A DNA stretch of 64,000 nt from contig CM026428.1 in assembly GCA_014871385.1 (NCBI GenBank), positions 1,027,088 to 1,091,087 of the forward strand. Reading direction: 5' to 3'. Made by a program: the position numbers and the translations under genes. Under the pieces are notes generated by a model. It searched no databases. It was given only the letters and a program-made list of their open reading frames with translations, and had not been told where the DNA came from. This DNA comes from Ceratodon purpureus (Eukaryota > Streptophyta > Bryopsida > Pseudoditrichales > Ditrichaceae). Within the stretch, counting starts at the first letter, position 1; each line of letters starts with the position of its first letter. Shown piece after piece: positions 61,025-64,000 of this stretch.

Positions 61025-62966
61025 ATCTTGCATATGAAACCGTGTTAGACTTAGTAATTGATTGATAACCTTAACATGTTTCTATTAATTATGTTTTCCA
61101 TTTTTTCCTTTTGTTTTCCAGTACTTATGCGAAACTTAGATGATACTTAATGATATCATGATGACATTAAGACAAGATAGTAGATTCGTCCACCTCAAAC
61201 TAAATAACATTTTTGTGGAATATATATATAATCAGTACAGTAGCTTCGGATGTTCTAAAGTAAATAGATATAACTAAAAATAATTTCTCGTATTTTTTTT
61301 TCCTATCACTTTTCTTTTCTTTTCTTTGATTTTTTTATTTTATTTTAAACTTAGAATTACCTATGAACAATCCTGATATCCTGCTATGGTATACGAATTT
61401 TGGCTACCCCGCCTCTTCTTCGGTGGGTCCTGGCACCAAGCATCCCCATGGTCCCGTTTGGAACCGGCGGAGATGCCATAAGCCTTTCACTCTGGGGTAA
61501 GTTATCATCATCTAGTGAAGTAGCTCACATACCAAGGCATTGATCCAGAAATACATTCTAGCTTTGCTCAGCAGTCATTGACTGACCGTCTTTGGGGCTG
61601 AACTGCCCGCAAAGTTAACCAATTTGCTTTGCGGAAACCAACAAACAAGATCTTGGGCACCCCCCGGAGTATATTTTGCATGAATATGACAAAGTATGGA
61701 GTTCCATAATGATTCTAAAAATGGTTAAACTGGAAACCAATACAATGTTATGTGGTGGCTTTTATACAATATATAGGTATCTAACTCGAAATTAATTCAT
61801 TGACTTGTAGTATATTATGTGATGGTGGAGTCTTAGATGAAAATCCACCTGTATGTATGTATCATGGGTACATTAGATTTAATATACCAAAATCAACATA
61901 TAACCTTGGATCTGGGTTGCCTAACTTAATGATAAATTCCTATGCACAAAGCACTATGTATCATGTTCAAATACTAGACCGGCTCAAAGCCTGCGTCGTA
62001 AGTGCATTTGGCTGCATAAAGCTTTTTCAGAAAGTAGGTAGGAAGCTGAGCAGGCAAGGCATTTAAGTTTTCTGTGGAGCTTCTACTTTGCAGCATTTCA
62101 AAGGACAACAAAATTTTCAGTCAGTTGTGGCTGTTGCACAATGATGTCAGAGTACAGAGTAGTGTTGTATGTCTCAATTCCATGAGCATACTGAATTGTG
62201 GTATTTACCAATTAGGGCCACTTATGCTAAACACTATGACCATTGACCAATTGACCAAGAGAAATGAAAGGAAATCTTGGTCATTAACCCCTCAAGTTCC
62301 TTGACTATGTTTCACCATAACGTTCCAAAACTGCCATTTTTCATGTAAAAAACATTAATGACTAAAAAATTGTCATTTTCCAATCGTAACTCTAAGATAT
62401 TCAACGAGATTACTATAGTAGACAGTTCAAAAAATTTCATCATAATCAACCTTAGAGATTAGAAGACTATAGCGATTATAATTTGAGAACAATTTTTTTT
62501 GACATGATTTTAAGTAGGTTGACACACTCTAACTTTTTTTTTATTTTCCTTAGGTTTTTTGCATTATGAATTTTGAGGGTTTTGGTGTATGATGAAGACG
62601 ACTATCTTGGCTAATTGTTTAAAAAAAAATTACACATAGAAGACAAGTGTAGCATGTTGAAAACAACATTTCCATTAAGCTGAATACATAAAAATGCTAA
62701 TTCATATTTCTTTCCTAGAAATTTCATTATTTCATAAACTTCAAATCCAAATGGTCAATGATGATTTTTATATGTTTATGATGGATTACTCTTAAGATAT
62801 CTTTTTTTGATAATTATACAATTGCAAGTTCAAAAACAGAGAATGATTAGAACTAAGAGACTTCAATGAAATTAGATGTGTCAATTAAACGTGGTTCAAT
62901 ACGTATTTGGCAATATCTCATTTCCCTTCCTTCCCTAAAAAAATCTTCTCAAAATTTACTGATTTG
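61025..62966. other. AT-rich intergenic DNA
   Basis: No gene is supported. Frames at 61800-62304 lack motifs. A small hairpin (CCGCAAAG...CTTTGCGG, about 61609-61636) is the only structure noticed. Confidence 0.45.
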
Positions 62967-63376
62967 TTAAGGTAGTGGGATCAGTTCCCGACTGAATTCC
63001 ATATTTGCATACTTAGACTTGTGAAAGAAAAAAATATAATTTTTGGATGCTCTGTAAAGCTATTGCAAAGGCATCCCTCCAAAAAAACATTTTTTGAGTA
63101 TTTCCACAATTTTCTATGATTTTTTGAGTGCAAAATTTTAGAGTGACCATTAACCGCTCATAAAGTCATGGTTTTCATGAAAGGTTGGATTATGAAAATA
63201 GATCACTTTTAAACCAATCAGAACCAATCAGAAGCTCTTGTTTTTCTCAAGCATGGACGAAATTAGAACACTCTAGGACACATTCTAAAACTAGGTCAGA
63301 TGGTATCTGACACCTATCCCCCAACAAGAAGGGGTCGAAAATACAACCCGATTGAAGATATGACCCTCTACCTTAA
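62967..63376. mobile_element. Small TIR element, family B, copy b
   Basis: Starts TTAAGGTAGTGGGATC and ends near GACCCTCTACCTTAA, an imperfect inverted repeat. It aligns to 34808-35259 along most of its length in the same orientation, and is non-coding. Confidence 0.6.
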
Positions 63377-64000
63377 AGCTCCATAGAGAGTTACAACTTC
63401 TTTATGCTTGAAGGCCATCTAGGAAGGTTGAGTATTCAAAAGCCTTGTGAAGGTCCATTGCTTCAAGACCAAAGGGGCCTCAATTTCCCAACAGTAGGGG
63501 TGTTTAGTGCACATTTGAGGACCACTTGAAAGACCACTAGATATCCCACCCTCCTTGATGAGTTTCTAGTGACTTGTTTCTAGCGTCCACTCTCATCTTG
63601 CCAACTCATTAAAATTCAAGTGAGTTTAGGGCCCTCATGTGGGGTCCTCTTTGTATGGTGGTCCCGGCGATGATATCTAGTGGTCCTCAAATGTGCTCTG
63701 AACACCCCTAGTAGAGTGTTGTGATCTATGAATACTTGTATTTCATAAAGCTCCAATAGTAAGTGGCCAGCCATGAACGAAAGGGGGCAGTCTAAGAAGC
63801 CAGCCAACTTGAGTTAGAACTTGTTGACAAGTCTTGGGTTTGGCTTGGCGCATATCCGAAGCTTGCTTGCAATAGCAGGCAGCATTTGCATGAGATGCTC
63901 ATGCTGTCACATGAATAGTAGAAGAGGCTACACTAGTAGTGTGTGGAGTTATATTTGTGTGGCCACAAGTTTGTTGTTGAAGTAACTTAGCATGTCCAAT
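63377..64000. other. Right edge of window, no feature recognised
   Basis: About 620 bp of non-coding sequence. A phrase near 63480-63560 (AGGGGTGTTTAGTGCACATTTGAGGACCACT) recurs inverted at about 63680-63710, suggesting part of another inverted-repeat element. Confidence 0.4.

Noticed and set aside
61609-61636. Hairpin CCGCAAAG...CTTTGCGG
   Set aside because: An eight-pair stem without any RNA family features or adjacent gene; not enough for an RNA gene or terminator.
1-64000. CRISPR arrays, bacterial operons, ribosome binding sites, prophage
   Set aside because: Introns, gene families and repeats show plant nuclear DNA; no regularly spaced direct repeats with unique spacers were seen.

Overview
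This window is nuclear DNA of a streptophyte plant, either a land plant or a charophyte alga. The evidence is many short GT-AG introns, an ERF transcription factor with DLNxxP repression motifs, a chloroplast-targeted MnmA-type enzyme, a plant PUX-type UBX protein, a TTTAGGG telobox and abundant plant-type transposons. I cannot name the species. Base composition alternates between AT-rich intergenic DNA and GC-rich gene or transposon DNA.

Layout. 1-12.2 kb holds an old, decayed two-gene mobile element (TE1). A RING-like/coiled-coil gene reads rightward (2010-6480). A transposase pseudogene reads leftward (10799-7244). A fragment of a SUVR-type SET-domain gene lies where the two meet, and the non-coding parts are rich in GTAC. 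12.2-15.9 kb is AT-rich and empty. 15.9-25.4 kb is the host gene island: a PUX/p47-type Cdc48 adaptor (16178-18274, +), a SARAF/TMEM66-like gene (about 21023-19857, -), and head to head with it an 11-exon plastid tRNA 2-thiouridylase MnmA (21573-25410, +). 25.4-36 kb is a transposon graveyard with two related TIR elements, a Helitron-type PIF1 helicase remnant and a second TIR-repeat family.

36079-48983 is the most striking object: an apparently complete and young 12,905-bp Mutator-like element. It has 269-bp terminal inverted repeats that I could not tell apart, and a perfect 9-bp target duplication (GCATGGGTG). A spliced MULE transposase gene (36653-40232, +, predicted 1050 aa) converges on a second spliced gene (48414-42611, -, predicted 1129 aa, one C2H2 finger) that I do not recognise. 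An 8-mer, CCGGACAG, occurs at least 24 times (both orientations) throughout the element; I noticed no exact copy outside it. This layout resembles maize MuDR (two convergent genes). Even more, it resembles Arabidopsis VANDAL elements, where a non-transposase protein (VANC) binds short motifs dispersed in the element's own non-coding DNA and removes silencing. The proposal that gene 2 recognises CCGGACAG is inference.

49-64 kb holds an ERF-type repressor gene (51828-50700, -) with its promoter and a GC-rich stretch. Beyond it lies about 10 kb of AT-rich DNA with microsatellites and further copies of the two small TIR-repeat families. Exon joins were worked out by eye from splice signals and reading phase; the summed lengths of all fully modelled genes are multiples of three.
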